A DNA stretch of 5,717 nucleotides from Betaproteobacteria bacterium. Its GTDB lineage: Bacteria; Pseudomonadota; Gammaproteobacteria; Burkholderiales; SG8-39. The notes below the pieces were generated by a model. The model searched no databases, was not told the origin of the DNA, and saw only the letters and a list, made by a program, of their open reading frames with translations. The stretch lies in NCBI GenBank assembly GCA_016867955.1, contig VGIE01000170.1, forward strand, positions 1-5,717, written 5' to 3'. This document shows, in pieces, positions 4,694 through 5,717 of the stretch. Positions within the stretch are counted from its first letter, which is position 1. Every line of letters starts with the position of its first letter. Position numbers and translations under genes: made by a program.

Positions 4694-5717
4694 CTACGAC
4701 TGGCGTCGCGCCTTCTTCAGGTTGGCAGCGATGCGCATGCGCAGGGCGTTCAGCTTGATGAACCCGGCTGCGTCGGCCTGGTTGTAGGCGCCGCCGTCGT
4801 CGTCGAAGGTGGCGATGCGGGTGTCGAACAGCGAGTCGGTCTTCGATTCGCGCCCGGTAACCAGCACTGTGCCCTTGTACAGCTTAAGGCGCACCTTGCC
4901 GTTGGCCGTCGCCTGCGACTCGTCGATCAGCTTCTGCAGCAGCAGCCGCTCAGGGCTGAACCAGTAGCCGTTGTAGATCAGGCGGGCGTAGCGCGGCATC
5001 AAGTCGTCCTTCAGTGCCAGCACCTCGCGGTCAAGCGTGAGCGATTCGATAGCGCGATGCGCGCGCAGCATGATGGTGCCGCCGGGCGTCTCGTAGCAGC
5101 CGCGCGATTTCATCCCGACGTAGCGGTTCTCGACCAGGTCCAGCCGCCCGATGCCGTGCTTGCCGCCGAGCCGGTTGAGCTCGGTGAGCACGCGGGCCGG
5201 CGACATGCGCTGGCCATTGATGGCGACGATGTCGCCGCGCGCGTAGCTCAGTTCCACGATCTCAGGGTGGTTGGGCGCCTTCTCAGGCGACACGGTGATG
5301 CGCCACATCGAATCTTCCGGCGCGAAATTCGGGTCCTCCAGGATGCCGCCCTCATAGGAGATGTGCAGCAGGTTGGCGTCCATGGAATAGGGCGCGCCGC
5401 CCTTCCTCTTCTTGTAGTCGACCGGGATGCCGTGGTGGTCGGCATAACGCAGCAGCTTGTCGCGCGACAGGAGGTCCCACTCGCGCCAGGGCGCGATGAC
5501 GCGTACATTGGGCATCAGCGCATAGGCGCCAAGCTCGAAGCGGACCTGGTCGTTGCCCTTGCCGGTGGCGCCATGCGAGATGGCGTCCGCACCGGTCCGC
5601 CTCGCGATCTCGACCAGGCGCTTGGCGATCAGCGGGCGGGCAATTGAGGTGCCGAGCAGGTATTCGCCTTCGTACACCGCGTTGGCGCGAAACATCGGGA
5701 ACACGAAGTCACGCACG
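4694..5717 (-). CDS. argG: Argininosuccinate synthase, lacking its N-terminus at the window edge
   Basis: This is 341 codons of argG running off the right edge; the stop TAG is at 4696-4694. The enzyme joins citrulline and aspartate with ATP to give argininosuccinate, AMP and pyrophosphate, the penultimate step of arginine synthesis in the cytoplasm. Recognised family segments include RDFVFPMFRANAVYEG, GEYLLGTSIARP (about fragment residues 17-28), HGATGKGNDQVRFE (48-61, aspartate and citrulline contacts), YSMDANLLHISYEGGILEDP (110-129) and NRYVGMKSRGCYETPGG. ArgG proteins of this type are about 400-410 residues, so some 60-70 residues are missing, including the ATP-binding SGGLDTS loop. The GTG at 5716 encodes an internal Val, not a start. 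The end, NLKKARRQS, looks complete. The metallophosphoesterase gene follows on the same strand, so argG is probably the promoter-proximal gene of that pair. Its own promoter is outside the window. Confidence 0.96.
   Translation of the reverse strand, partial: VRDFVFPMFRANAVYEGEYLLGTSIARPLIAKRLVEIARRTGADAISHGATGKGNDQVRFELGAYALMPNVRVIAPWREWDLLSRDKLLRYADHHGIPVDYKKRKGGAPYSMDANLLHISYEGGILEDPNFAPEDSMWRITVSPEKAPNHPEIVELSYARGDIVAINGQRMSPARVLTELNRLGGKHGIGRLDLVENRYVGMKSRGCYETPGGTIMLRAHRAIESLTLDREVLALKDDLMPRYARLIYNGYWFSPERLLLQKLIDESQATANGKVRLKLYKGTVLVTGRESKTDSLFDTRIATFDDDGGAYNQADAAGFIKLNALRMRIAANLKKARRQS

Noticed and set aside
4157..5647. Plus-strand open frame of 496 codons over argG and the phosphoesterase
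   Set aside because: It runs antisense to two well-identified genes, with low-complexity Arg/Ala-rich and then Val/Asp/His-rich composition. High GC explains the lack of stops.
1..5717. Mobile element, CRISPR array, toxin-antitoxin pair or phage defence system
   Set aside because: All coding space is taken by housekeeping or conserved hypothetical genes. I saw no spaced repeats, transposase, terminal repeats or paired small genes.

Overview
The window reads as an ordinary chromosomal housekeeping segment of a GC-rich proteobacterium, most probably a betaproteobacterium. The grounds are the adjacent dxs and folE2 genes (an arrangement I recall from that class), the close match of the FolE2, YajQ and ArgG proteins to proteobacterial forms, and the high GC throughout. 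No rRNA, tRNA, CRISPR array, insertion sequence, integrase or phage gene is visible, and I found no sign of recent transfer. The genus cannot be decided from this sequence alone.

Layout, left to right. Positions 2-247 (+) are the last 81 codons of dxs (isoprenoid precursor synthesis). A 164-base spacer follows, holding an AT-rich perfect palindrome, a second small hairpin and an extended -10 promoter. folE2 (412-1215, +) is the metal-flexible type IB GTP cyclohydrolase. A convergent gap of 93 bases separates it from a secreted retropepsin-like aspartic protease (1309-1968, -). That gene is divergent from a class I glutamine amidotransferase-like gene (1982-2686, +). The two possible ATGs at their junction share the same CATG, so there is essentially no room for promoters between them. 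yajQ (2724-3209, -) converges on the amidotransferase and is in turn divergent from an unrecognised 147-residue acidic-linker protein (3322-3765, +). After another hairpin-bearing convergent gap come a calcineurin-like metallophosphoesterase (3858-4628, -) and argG (4694-5717, -, cut by the window edge). These last two are probably one transcript, argG first.

The genes belong to separate pathways: isoprenoids (dxs), folate or pterin (folE2), arginine (argG) and c-di-GMP or nucleotide binding (yajQ). I see no multi-gene novel system. The points most worth a second look are the overlapping-start divergent pair, the orphan protein with a possible internal repeat, the palindrome before folE2, and an imperfect tandem repeat separating a strong Shine-Dalgarno sequence from the likely metallophosphoesterase start.
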